A stretch of DNA of 64,000 bases from Aliiroseovarius lamellibrachiae (GTDB lineage Bacteria > Pseudomonadota > Alphaproteobacteria > Rhodobacterales > Rhodobacteraceae), in the NCBI RefSeq assembly GCF_018599245.1, contig NZ_JAHEVJ010000006.1:186001-250000 (forward strand), read 5' to 3'. Of this stretch, positions 54,761-63,378 are shown piece after piece (the stretch's first letter is position 1; every line of letters begins with the position of its first letter). The position numbers were made by a program, and so were the translations under genes. The notes under the pieces are model-generated. The model was not told the DNA's origin and did not search any database. It worked only from the letters and a program-made list of their open reading frames with translations.

Positions 54761-55810
54761 CTAGTTGGCGAGGCCGGTGAACGGGCGCACGGTTTGACCA
54801 TCCGCAACCCGATTGGCACCAGCTGCCACAATTTGTTGTCCTGGCGCGAGGCCGGACAGAACCACGAAGTCGCCATTCTCGGCGGGCTTCACCTCGATTG
54901 GCGCGGCCTTGATCACGCCTTTACCATCTTCTGTTTCCTCATAAATGCGGACCGACACACTGCCGTCTGCATCTGTCGCAATGGCGGTCACCGGGACGAT
55001 GATTTCTTGTTTGCCCAAGCTGGCGTGGGTCAGAACATCCACCGAGGATCCGGGCAACACCACCAGATCACTGGGGGTCTCCATGCCGAGTGTCAGGCGA
55101 TAGGTTTGCCCCGCGGCCGAGGCCTCTGCGTTGAACTCGCGGATCTCAAGCCGATAGGTGTTGTCGCTGGACGGAAAGCGCGCGGTGATGGTGACCGGGC
55201 CGCCTTTACCCGCCGTTTGGAACAAGACCTCGGGCACGTCGATATCAATGCGAATTTCGCTCATGTCGTGCAGCCGCACGACGGGTTTCCCAGCGCCGAT
55301 GGTGACAAAATTGCCGACATTCCGGGTGGCGACCAACGCGTCAAACGGGGCTGATAGCGTGGTGTGTTCCAGATCAAATTCGGCTTTGCGCACGGCAATA
55401 TCCGCGAGGCTGGCCTGGGTGGTGGCATCGTCCAGCTTAACCTGGCTGACAGTTTGCCCCTGTAATTTGGTCAGTCGCGTCAGCGTGCGGTCGGCCTGAT
55501 CCTTCTGCAGTTGTGCTTGTTCCAACGCAAGCGAGTATTGCTCTTGGTCCAATTGCGCGATCAACGCGCCCATAGGAATCACGTCACCTTCAATGACGGG
55601 AAAATCGATCAACTGCCCGCCGACCTGAAAGGCAAGATCGACGGTTTGACGGGCAACAACCTTGCCATAAAAAATTCGATCGAGGCTGGCAGAGGTGTCC
55701 GCGATGGTCATGAGTTTGACGGGTTTAATGGAGTCTTGGGCCAGAACGGGCGACAAGCTGACGATCATGGTCAGCGCGGTTGCGGCCAGAATGGGTTTCA
55801 TAAGGGTCAT
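54761..55810 (-). CDS. RND efflux periplasmic adaptor (membrane fusion protein)
   Basis: HlyD/AcrA-type adaptor of 349 residues with a signal peptide ending near SPVLA. The barrel-sandwich hybrid halves are VDLAFQVGGQLIDFPV and TLSAPFDALVATRNVGNFV, separated by a helical hairpin rich in Gln and Leu (ALEQAQLQKDQADRTLTRL). The C-terminal membrane-proximal domain ends VADGQTVRPF. Start overlaps the marR stop (ATGA). Confidence 0.92.
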   Translation of the reverse strand: MTLMKPILAATALTMIVSLSPVLAQDSIKPVKLMTIADTSASLDRIFYGKVVARQTVDLAFQVGGQLIDFPVIEGDVIPMGALIAQLDQEQYSLALEQAQLQKDQADRTLTRLTKLQGQTVSQVKLDDATTQASLADIAVRKAEFDLEHTTLSAPFDALVATRNVGNFVTIGAGKPVVRLHDMSEIRIDIDVPEVLFQTAGKGGPVTITARFPSSDNTYRLEIREFNAEASAAGQTYRLTLGMETPSDLVVLPGSSVDVLTHASLGKQEIIVPVTAIATDADGSVSVRIYEETEDGKGVIKAAPIEVKPAENGDFVVLSGLAPGQQIVAAGANRVADGQTVRPFTGLAN

Positions 55811-56316
55811 TGTGCGGCTCTCGTAATTTCGGGTTGGTCCGGGTTTTGCATGGCCAATTGGATATTGGCGTGGATTTTGGTGCCGATATCGGCATAGCTC
55901 TTTAATTCGTCATCGGTGAGGTGCAGGATGTCTTGCAACAAAGTACGCGACAGTTGCACAATTTCAGCACGGTGATTGGCGCCCTGTTCGGTCAAGACCA
56001 AAAGCCAGGCGCGCCGATCATTTGGATCGCGCTGGCGCGAGACAAACCCTGCGCGCTCTAGCTGATCCGCTGCGGCGGTCATGGTCGAGGGCAGGGAGTT
56101 TGTGTCGCGCGCGAGCTGACCCAAGCGTTTGGGTTGATCCAGCCGGATCAGCAGGTTGCGTTCAAATTTGGTCAGCCCATCATCAATGACATTGCATTCG
56201 ACCTGCATCTCGAGAAAAGAATGCAGGGCAATCGCCCCCATAATGGCCCGCAATTCGGGTTCAATATTCGGTGCGGCGGTTTGCAGATACAGTGGGTCGT
56301 CATTGCAATTGGACAT
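55807..56316 (-). CDS. MarR-family regulator of the efflux operon
   Basis: MarR-type winged-helix repressor of 169 residues: KFERNLLIRLDQPKRLGQLA, recognition helix PSTMTAAADQLERAGFVSR and wing DPNDRRAWLLVLTEQG. It is first in the operon and translationally coupled to the adaptor gene, so it probably represses its own operon. The ATG at 56316 has AAGGAA upstream; the open frame extends further but without family sequence. Confidence 0.88.
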   Translation of the reverse strand: MSNCNDDPLYLQTAAPNIEPELRAIMGAIALHSFLEMQVECNVIDDGLTKFERNLLIRLDQPKRLGQLARDTNSLPSTMTAAADQLERAGFVSRQRDPNDRRAWLLVLTEQGANHRAEIVQLSRTLLQDILHLTDDELKSYADIGTKIHANIQLAMQNPDQPEITRAAQ

Positions 56317-56721
56317 GGTGTTCCTTTGGTGTGGAATCGAGACTTGCCGTACATAGTTCAAAAAATGAAATATCCAAGCAGAAAAGTAAATTTGGCTAAT
56401 TTTTCCCTCGAAGGTGTAGGGGAGTGGCGGACCTCTCGCCAAAAGCGACCCGATATATTCGTAACGTCAACCTGAAGGCGCCGACTTTATCAAATGGTCA
56501 AAATAGCTAAGAAAACAAGGTTTTTTCGCAAGTTAGTTGGCAGAGTGTAGGCGGCAATTTCATGAATTGGTAAATTAATATTACCACTTCGTGAAATTAT
56601 CATTTGAATTCTTGTTTCAACTCCGTAGTAATGTCCGTGGCAACGTAGGTGACCCTGGGAGAGATGTGGGCCGCCATCGTCTGACAACAAGAGAACTGAA
56701 AAACTCGGAGGAGAAATTTTT
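56317..56721. other. Divergent intergenic region, AT-rich, without genes
   Basis: 405 bases between marR and the TRAP binding-protein gene. It is visibly AT-rich around 56500-56640 and holds a 43-base palindrome (separate entry). No coding frame with a ribosome site is seen. Promoters for both flanking operons must lie here. Confidence 0.6.
56556..56598. promoter_or_regulatory. 43-bp nested palindrome upstream of the TRAP operon
   Basis: Outer arms AATTTCATGAA (56556-56566) and TTCGTGAAATT (56588-56598) match except one base. Inner arms GGTAA (56569-56573) and TTACC (56581-56585) flank an A/T core. The centre lies about 145 bases upstream of dctP. Likely an operator for a dimeric regulator of the transporter. 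Confidence 0.5.
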
Positions 56722-57810
56722 ATGATGGAACGCCGTAAGTTTCTGACGGGCGCTGCACTTGGTGCAGGCGCGACCGCATTGGCGACACCCGCACTTGCCC
56801 AGGGCGGTAAGACCCTGACAATCGTATCGACATGGCCGCGTGACTTCCCGGGTTTGGGGATTTCTGCTCAGCGTCTTGCAGATCGCATTGCGCAACTGTC
56901 TGACGGTCACTTCAAAGTGGAATACTTCGCGGCAGGCGAACGCGTTGGTGCGTTTGACTCGTTTGACGAAGTGGCATCTGGCAACAGCCAAGCCTATATC
57001 GCCGCTGAATATTACTGGGCTGGGAAACACCCTGCCTTCAACTATTTCACCTCGGTTCCGTTTGGCATGTCCAACCCCGAGTGGAACGCTTGGATCAAAT
57101 TCGGCGGCGGCCAAGAGCTGTGGGACGAAGTGTCTGATCAATTCGGCCTGAAAGCGTTCACTTGTGGCGCAACCGGTACCCAAGCGGGCGGTTGGTTCAA
57201 CAAAGAAATCGAAAGCGCAGATGACCTGAAAGGTCTGAAAATGCGTATTCCGGGCCTTGGTGGTCAGGTTCTGTCGAAACTGGGCGCATCAACCGTGTCG
57301 CTGCCTGGTTCGCAAATCTATGAAAACCTTGTGTCTGGTTCGATTGACGCAACCGAATGGGTTGGTCCGTACAACGATTACTTCATGAAGTTCTATGAGG
57401 CGGCGAAATACTATTACACCGCTGGTATGCATGAACCCGGTGGCGGTCTGTCCTTTGGTATGAACAAATCTTGGTACGAAGGTCTGTCCGACTGGGAAAA
57501 AGCTGTGATCGAAGCCGCTTGTATGGAAGAGAACGCAGCCGCCTACGAAGAAAACATCGCGAAAAACGGTGAATATCTGGCCAAGCTTGTTGACGAGCAG
57601 GGCGTTCAGGTACGTGCGTTTAACGACGATGTTTGGGACAGCTTTGGTGAAGCCGCTGAAGAAGTGTTCTCAGAAGTGCGCGACCATTCGGAACTTGCCG
57701 CTCGTGTGAACGACAGCTTCCAATCCAAGCTGCGCGAAATGGGTTCAATGATGAACCAGTTCGAAATCGGCTATGTCAACCAGCGTAACCGTGTGCTGGG
57801 CCTGTCGTAA
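56722..57810 (+). CDS. TRAP transporter substrate-binding protein (DctP family, TakP-like)
   Basis: Periplasmic receptor of 362 residues with a twin-arginine signal (ERRKFLTGAALGAG, cleavage near PALAQ). Conserved DctP segments include STWPRDFPGLG, MRIPGLGGQVLSKLG and ATEWVGPYNDY. The closest family that I recognise is the 2-oxo acid receptor TakP, so a monocarboxylic 2-oxo acid is the likeliest ligand; that is inference. GGAGG lies before the start. A terminator-like hairpin separates it from the permease genes, which would raise receptor over permease levels. Confidence 0.85.
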   Translation: MMERRKFLTGAALGAGATALATPALAQGGKTLTIVSTWPRDFPGLGISAQRLADRIAQLSDGHFKVEYFAAGERVGAFDSFDEVASGNSQAYIAAEYYWAGKHPAFNYFTSVPFGMSNPEWNAWIKFGGGQELWDEVSDQFGLKAFTCGATGTQAGGWFNKEIESADDLKGLKMRIPGLGGQVLSKLGASTVSLPGSQIYENLVSGSIDATEWVGPYNDYFMKFYEAAKYYYTAGMHEPGGGLSFGMNKSWYEGLSDWEKAVIEAACMEENAAAYEENIAKNGEYLAKLVDEQGVQVRAFNDDVWDSFGEAAEEVFSEVRDHSELAARVNDSFQSKLREMGSMMNQFEIGYVNQRNRVLGLS

Positions 57811-57833
57811 GCGACTGATGTCATAACAAAACC

Positions 57834-57864
57834 AGAGCGGGGCTTTTTTGGCCCCGCTCTTTTA
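57834..57864 (+). terminator. Hairpin between dctP and dctQ genes
   Basis: Perfect 10-bp stem AGAGCGGGGC / GCCCCGCTCT, loop TTTTTTG, then TTT. The short T-tract fits partial read-through into the permease genes. Confidence 0.75.
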
Positions 57865-57911
57865 CAAGCGCCCCTGGGATATCACCGGGTGCGGCGCTTA
57901 TGGGGAAGCAG

Positions 57912-58904
57912 ATGCCAAGCGATTTTGCAAATATTCAACGAACCGGTGAACCCGCCGTTCCCGCCCGCCTTTTTGGCTGGGGGATGCTGGCTGTGCTGTT
58001 TGCCTATATGGTTAACAACGTCCTTGTGGTTGGGTTCGGAATGCCGGGCGTTAAGCCATTGTTTTCGGGCGCCGCTGGTGGGGCCGCTTGGGTCAATGCC
58101 GCAGTCTACGCCGCAAGCATCACCGTTGCGGTGCTGTTTGTGTTGCGCACGCCAGGTAACGCGCTGCGTTGGGACGCGATGACGATCCACAGGTTCAACA
58201 CATATCTGATCCGCGCCGCCTTCTGGACGGTTTTGTTTGTCGGGATTGTCGACAGCGCGATTGCCTTTATGCGTGTCGAGGGGATCTTGGCCGCGATATT
58301 TGCCGAAGACACCGTTAAGCTTTTCAGCAAGGCGCGTTGGGTTGGGCCCTATATCCACATTCCTCTGGTGTTCGCCGGGTTGGTCGTTGCCGGCTTTACC
58401 CGCACGCTGGGCTTTACATGGCTTGCCTTGATGATTGTGGCCGCAGAGCTTTTGATCGTGATCTCACGCTTTGTGTTTTCTTATGAGCAAGCGTTGATGG
58501 GCGACCTTGTGCGCTATTGGTACGCTGCTTTGTTCCTGTTTGCCTCAGCCTATACCCTGTTTGAAGAAGGGCACGTTCGCGTAGATGTTCTTTACGCAGG
58601 CTTTGGCCGCACCACCCGTGGATTTGTCAATGCCTTCGGTGCCATCGCGCTGGGCATGAGCACCGTTTGGGTGATCCTGATCGTCGGCCTGAATGGCAAA
58701 ACGGCGATCATCAACAGTCCCATCGTCAACTTCGAAATCTCGCAAGCGGGCGGCGTCGGCATGTTCATCAAGTATCAGATGGCGGCATTCCTTGCGATTT
58801 TTGCCACAACAATGCTGATCCAATTCGTCAGCTATTTCCTCGAGGCCGTGGCCGACAAACGTGACGAGCCGGGCCATCGCGAAATTGCCCCGGCGGCACA
58901 CTAA
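57912..58904 (+). CDS. TRAP transporter small permease (extended DctQ)
   Basis: Small membrane subunit of a TRAP transporter, 330 residues, about twice the usual DctQ length because of extra N-terminal helices. The DctQ core is in the C-terminal half (SRFVFSYEQALMGDLVRYWY, LFEEGHVRVDVLY). The ATG at 57912 has GGGGA upstream; an ATG four codons earlier is possible. Extended DctQ proteins of this sort accompany TakP-type receptors. Confidence 0.82.
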   Translation: MPSDFANIQRTGEPAVPARLFGWGMLAVLFAYMVNNVLVVGFGMPGVKPLFSGAAGGAAWVNAAVYAASITVAVLFVLRTPGNALRWDAMTIHRFNTYLIRAAFWTVLFVGIVDSAIAFMRVEGILAAIFAEDTVKLFSKARWVGPYIHIPLVFAGLVVAGFTRTLGFTWLALMIVAAELLIVISRFVFSYEQALMGDLVRYWYAALFLFASAYTLFEEGHVRVDVLYAGFGRTTRGFVNAFGAIALGMSTVWVILIVGLNGKTAIINSPIVNFEISQAGGVGMFIKYQMAAFLAIFATTMLIQFVSYFLEAVADKRDEPGHREIAPAAH

Positions 58905-58918
58905 CAGGATATCAGATC

Positions 58919-61573
58919 ATGGAACTCTATTTCCTCGCCCTTCTCATCCTGATTATGGCCATGTCCCTTGGGTCCGGCTTTCCGGTGGCCTTTGCGCTGC
59001 CGGGTGCGGCCATTATCACCATCGGGATTGCCGCAGGCACCGGCTATTTCTTTGCCGGCTCCACCGATGCGTATTTTCATTCCGGTGGGCCAAGCCAATG
59101 GCTGTCGGCCGGCGTGACCAACCTTCGCGGCGTCTATTGGGAGGTGGAGCGAGATACGCTGATTGCGATCCCATTGTTCATCTTCATGGGCATCATGCTG
59201 CAACGTTCAAAAATTGCCGAAGACCTTTTGGTTACCATGGCACGGCTGTTTGGCCCCGTGCCCGGCGGTCTGGGCATCTCGGTTGTCTTTGTGGGCGCGC
59301 TTTTGGCGGCGACCACGGGGATCGTGGGGGCAACTGTTGTGGCGATGGGCCTGATCTCATTGCCCGCGATGTTGCGCAACAATTACTCGTCATCTTTGGC
59401 GACCGGCACCATTGCGGCCTCTGGCACACTGGGTCAGATTATCCCGCCGTCGATTGTTCTGATTATCCTTGCGGACCAATTGGCATCCGCCACGGACCAG
59501 GCGTCCACGGCGCGAAAGCTTTTACACAAAGAGGCAACGGGCGAATTGTCGATGCCATCCGTATTCGACGTGGCGTCGACATCCGCAGGCGAGATGTTTC
59601 TTGGCGCGTTTATCCCCGGCATGGTTTTGGTCGGGCTCTATATGCTCTACATCTTGGTCTTTGCGATCTTGCGCCCGAAACATGCGCCCGCCGTGCCGTA
59701 CGAAGGCAAATTTGACGCGGGTTTCCTGCGCAATGTTGCCATCACTCTGGTGCCGCCACTTGCGCTGATCTTTCTGGTGCTTGGGTCCATTATTGCGGGG
59801 ATCGCGACCGTGAACCAAGCCGGGGCCATTGGTGCCGCCGGGGCGATGATCATGGCCGGGTATCGTCTGCCCAAGGGGGGTAAAACGCTTTACTACCCCG
59901 CGCTGATGGCTCTTTTGGCAATGGGCATGATTGCCTTTGCACTGACCAGTTTTGATATGAACATCAAAGCGATTGACAGCGGCGCTGACCAGCTGGGTAT
60001 TGCCATTGGCGCCTTTGCCACCGTGATGCTTTTGGTGGCGCTGGTGTGGTCGGGCGCGCGGATCTTTAAGATTGAAAACACCCTTCAAGGTGTGATGCTG
60101 GAAACAGCCAAGACAACTTCGTTGGTGTTTATCATCCTGTTGGGGGCCGCCATGTTGACCGCCGCCTTCCGCGCCTTTGGCGGCGAGGAGTTGGTGAAGG
60201 AATTCTTGCTCGGCCTGCCAGGTGGGTTCTGGATGCAGTTTATCATCGTGATGTTGGTGATCTTCATCTTGGGTTTCTTTCTGGATTTCATCGAGATCGC
60301 CGTTGTGGTTGTGCCGATTGTGGCGCCGATCCTGCTGGCGGACCCGTCTGCCAACATCACTGCCGTTTGGTTGGGTGTGATGATCGGTTTGAACATTCAA
60401 ACCAGCTTCCTCACCCCACCGTTTGGCTTTGCGCTCTTTTACCTACGCGGTGTTGCGCCCGCGGTGGTAAAGACCGTGCAGATGTACAAAGGCGTGATTG
60501 CATTCATTCTGCTGCAAATCTCGGCGCTGACCATTGTGGGGGGCTTTCCGCCGCTGGTGAACTATTTGCCAAACCGCGTCAGTTTCCTGTCGGAAAGCAG
60601 CCCGCCCCCGCGTAACCCCAAGTTGCAACTGTGCCTTGAGGATTATGTGGGTCAGCAGCTGATGCAAAGCACCGCAACCGCGGATGCGATTGCTGCGGCG
60701 CGCGGGCTGGACCTGTCGGTTCTGCCAAAAGATCTGGCAAAGGATTTAGCCGGCGGCTTGGATCAAGCGGACACCGCGATGGCCAAATTGGCTGAGGCAT
60801 TTGCCTCTGCCGAAGTGGTACAGGAAGCGGCCCCTGCCTATCGACCAATGCACGGTGTTGTGCGCGGGATCGAAAAGCAAATCCGCAATCGTGGCACGCA
60901 TGTCAAAGAGCTTGAGACACGGATCAGCCGCCTTCGCGATGAAAGCGAAGCGGCGGAGCGGGCTAAGCTCGAGGCGGAATTGGCTGTTTACAACGCTGAA
61001 ATCGCGGCATTTGAGGCTGAAATTCCGGACGCATGGGAAGATCAGCACGCAACCTTCCTAAAACTCACTCAGGCTGAGAATAAGGCGCGGGCTGTGTACC
61101 GTCGTGCGGCAGATGCGGCGTATGAAGCCCCGCTGTCTGTTCTGGCGGTGCTGGATTCGAATGCTGATTTTGCAGCGCTTGAAGGGCCGCTTCGCGACAT
61201 GCGCAGCACCATCGAGACGACACCCGAGGCTGAGGCAGAGGGGCTTGTGAACGAGCTGACCAAAGCCTTTAGCGCGGTGGAGGGGTCTGACGATGTGAAA
61301 AAGGCTCTGAAAAAGGCGCGTAAAGCGTTGAAGTCGAAAACGCCGGATCGTGCGACGGCATTGGTCGAGTATGATAAAGCGGTTGTGGCCTATGAAGAGC
61401 AAGTCGTGTGGCGTGGATCAGCAGAAGACCAGCTGCGGGCGGGTCTGACATCCTATGTGGAGACCCTGAAAGGGACCCTTGGGGTGCGTCTACAGAAGCG
61501 ATTTACGCGTGATCAGGCGCTGGAAATGGCCTCTTGTACGGCTTACCACAGGGATATTTCCCTTAACTTCTAG
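58919..61573 (+). CDS. TRAP transporter large permease (DctM) with long C-terminal extension
   Basis: Na+-coupled large membrane subunit, 884 residues. Residues 1 to about 548 are a DctM domain with a dozen or so helices (MSLGSGFPVAFALPGAA, GIVGATVVAMGLISLPAM, SGTLGQIIPPSIVLI, LTPPFGFALFYLRG). Residues about 549-884 are hydrophilic, rich in Ala, Glu, Lys and Arg, and predicted to be helical or coiled-coil (for example KELETRISRLRDESEAAERA, KKALKKARKALKSK). Ordinary DctM proteins end near residue 430-600. The extension probably lies in the cytoplasm; I recognise no domain in it. It follows dctQ by 14 bases and is closed by a terminator. Confidence 0.87.
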   Translation: MELYFLALLILIMAMSLGSGFPVAFALPGAAIITIGIAAGTGYFFAGSTDAYFHSGGPSQWLSAGVTNLRGVYWEVERDTLIAIPLFIFMGIMLQRSKIAEDLLVTMARLFGPVPGGLGISVVFVGALLAATTGIVGATVVAMGLISLPAMLRNNYSSSLATGTIAASGTLGQIIPPSIVLIILADQLASATDQASTARKLLHKEATGELSMPSVFDVASTSAGEMFLGAFIPGMVLVGLYMLYILVFAILRPKHAPAVPYEGKFDAGFLRNVAITLVPPLALIFLVLGSIIAGIATVNQAGAIGAAGAMIMAGYRLPKGGKTLYYPALMALLAMGMIAFALTSFDMNIKAIDSGADQLGIAIGAFATVMLLVALVWSGARIFKIENTLQGVMLETAKTTSLVFIILLGAAMLTAAFRAFGGEELVKEFLLGLPGGFWMQFIIVMLVIFILGFFLDFIEIAVVVVPIVAPILLADPSANITAVWLGVMIGLNIQTSFLTPPFGFALFYLRGVAPAVVKTVQMYKGVIAFILLQISALTIVGGFPPLVNYLPNRVSFLSESSPPPRNPKLQLCLEDYVGQQLMQSTATADAIAAARGLDLSVLPKDLAKDLAGGLDQADTAMAKLAEAFASAEVVQEAAPAYRPMHGVVRGIEKQIRNRGTHVKELETRISRLRDESEAAERAKLEAELAVYNAEIAAFEAEIPDAWEDQHATFLKLTQAENKARAVYRRAADAAYEAPLSVLAVLDSNADFAALEGPLRDMRSTIETTPEAEAEGLVNELTKAFSAVEGSDDVKKALKKARKALKSKTPDRATALVEYDKAVVAYEEQVVWRGSAEDQLRAGLTSYVETLKGTLGVRLQKRFTRDQALEMASCTAYHRDISLNF

Positions 61574-61576
61574 CGT

Positions 61577-61591
61577 CTTACGTAACGTAAG
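61577..61591. promoter_or_regulatory. Palindrome CTTACGT-A-ACGTAAG after dctM
   Basis: A 15-base perfect palindrome with a one-base centre, and a half-site-like TACGTAAC recurs about 40 bases on. It precedes the peptide transporter gene by about 200 bases. Could be an operator or only part of the terminator region. Confidence 0.3.
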
Positions 61592-61594
61592 CTT

Positions 61595-61628
61595 AAAGGG
61601 CCGGGCAATTGTCTGGCCCTTTTTTTTG
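61595..61628 (+). terminator. Terminator of the TRAP operon
   Basis: Stem AAAGGGCC / GGCCCTTT with a 10-base loop, then a T-tract. Confidence 0.88.
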
Positions 61629-61782
61629 TACGTAACATTGTCGGAACTGTGCGCCTCTATGTCGTAATATTGTTACCGCAAGTCGGTTACAGCCCTTGCC
61701 ATGCCCGCTCATCTGCGCAAAGCTTTGTGCGGAACAAAAGAAATAATGACGGGCCGAATGGCCTGACCAATGGGAGCTCCAC

Positions 61783-63369
61783 ATGTCAAAAGAACTTGAA
61801 TACCTATCCAAACGCGTTGCTGCGAACAAACTGTCACGCCGCGATTTTCTGGGCCGTGCCTCTGCGTTGGGTGTGTCTGCTGCGGCTGCCAACACAATGC
61901 TGTCGGGTGCTGCACATGCTGCGGGCCCAGTAAAAGGTGGTACGCTTAAGATTGGTATGAACGGTGGCGCAAGCACCGATACATTGGATCCAGGTCTGGT
62001 TGCATCTCAGGCAACCAAGGGTGTTCTGCGTCATTGGGGTGATACCTTGGTGAATGCATCGCCAACCGGCGAGCTGGACATGCGCCTGGCCGAGAGCATC
62101 GAAAGCTCTCCGGATGCGAAGGTCTGGCATTTTAACATGCGTCAGGGCGTCGAATTCCATAACGGCAAAACAATGACCGCCGAAGATGCGATGAAAACCA
62201 TCGAGCGCCACTCGAACGAAGAATCGAAGTCGGGTGCTCTGGGGATCGTGAAAGGCATCGAATCGATGTCCGTCAGCGGCAACACATTGTCAGTGACCTT
62301 GGACACACCAAACGCGGACCTTCCTTACCTTCTGGCAGATTATCACCTTGTGATTCAGCCAAACGGCGGCATGGATGATCCAAACGCAGGGATCGGCACC
62401 GGCCCCTATACGGTTGAAGTGAATGAACCGGGCGTGCGCTATGGGTTCAAAAAATTCGCAAACCATTGGGATGAAAGCATCGGTCATGCGGCGGAAACAG
62501 AGCTGTTGGTTCTGAACGATGCAACTGCTCGTATGGCAGCATTGCAATCTGGTCAGGTTCACATGGTGAACTCGGTTGAGCCAAAGGTTGCATCCCTTCT
62601 GGATCGCGCGCCGGGGATCTCGGTGAAAAACGTATCTGGCCGCGGCCACTATGTGTTCATCATGCACACGGACACCGCGCCGTTTGACAACAAAGACCTG
62701 CGTTTGGCGCTGAAATACGCGATCAACCGTCAGGAAATGGTCGACAAGATCCTGAAAGGTTATGGCGGTGTTGGTAACGACATGCCGATCAATGCCTCTT
62801 ACCCACTGTTTGATGAAACCATTCCACAGCGTGAGTATGATCCTGAGAAAGCGGCAGAGCACTATAAAGCATCTGGCCACGACGGAAGCCCAATCATTCT
62901 GCGCGTTGCTGATGCGGCGTTCCCGGGCGCGGTTGATGCGGCCCAGCTGTTCCAGCAAAGCGCCGCCGCTGCGGGCATCCCGCTGGAAATCAAACGCGAG
63001 CCTAACGATGGCTATTGGTCAGAAGTTTGGAACAAGCAACCGTTCTGTGCCTCTTACTGGGGTGGCCGTCCGGTGCAGGATCAGATGTATTCGACCGCTT
63101 ATCTGTCGACCGCTGACTGGAACGACACAAGGTTCAACAACCCCGAGTTTGACAGCCTGCTTAGCCAAGCCAAAGCGGAATTGGATCCAGCAAAGCGTAA
63201 AGCGCTTTACAGCCAGATGGGTCACATCGTGCGCGACGAAGGCGGCCTGATTTGTCCGATGTTCAACGACTTTGTTGACGCGGTCAGTGATAAGGTTGGC
63301 GGGTTCGAACCCGATCCCAACGGGGAACTGATGGATAACATCGCCAGTTCACGCTGCTGGTTGGCGTAA
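61783..63369 (+). CDS. Peptide/nickel-type ABC transporter substrate-binding protein
   Basis: SBP_bac_5 family receptor of 528 residues with a twin-arginine signal (LSRRDFLGRASALG, cleavage near GAAHA). Family segments include AESIESSPDAKVWHFNMRQG, VEFHNGKTMTAEDA, LRLALKYAINRQEMVDKIL and the C-terminal half ILRVADAAFPGAVDAAQLFQ. Ligands of this family are mostly di- and oligopeptides, but also opines, nickel and others. ATG preceded by GGGAG. The permease gene follows 9 bases later. Confidence 0.87.
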   Translation: MSKELEYLSKRVAANKLSRRDFLGRASALGVSAAAANTMLSGAAHAAGPVKGGTLKIGMNGGASTDTLDPGLVASQATKGVLRHWGDTLVNASPTGELDMRLAESIESSPDAKVWHFNMRQGVEFHNGKTMTAEDAMKTIERHSNEESKSGALGIVKGIESMSVSGNTLSVTLDTPNADLPYLLADYHLVIQPNGGMDDPNAGIGTGPYTVEVNEPGVRYGFKKFANHWDESIGHAAETELLVLNDATARMAALQSGQVHMVNSVEPKVASLLDRAPGISVKNVSGRGHYVFIMHTDTAPFDNKDLRLALKYAINRQEMVDKILKGYGGVGNDMPINASYPLFDETIPQREYDPEKAAEHYKASGHDGSPIILRVADAAFPGAVDAAQLFQQSAAAAGIPLEIKREPNDGYWSEVWNKQPFCASYWGGRPVQDQMYSTAYLSTADWNDTRFNNPEFDSLLSQAKAELDPAKRKALYSQMGHIVRDEGGLICPMFNDFVDAVSDKVGGFEPDPNGELMDNIASSRCWLA

Positions 63370-63378
63370 GGCCAAACC

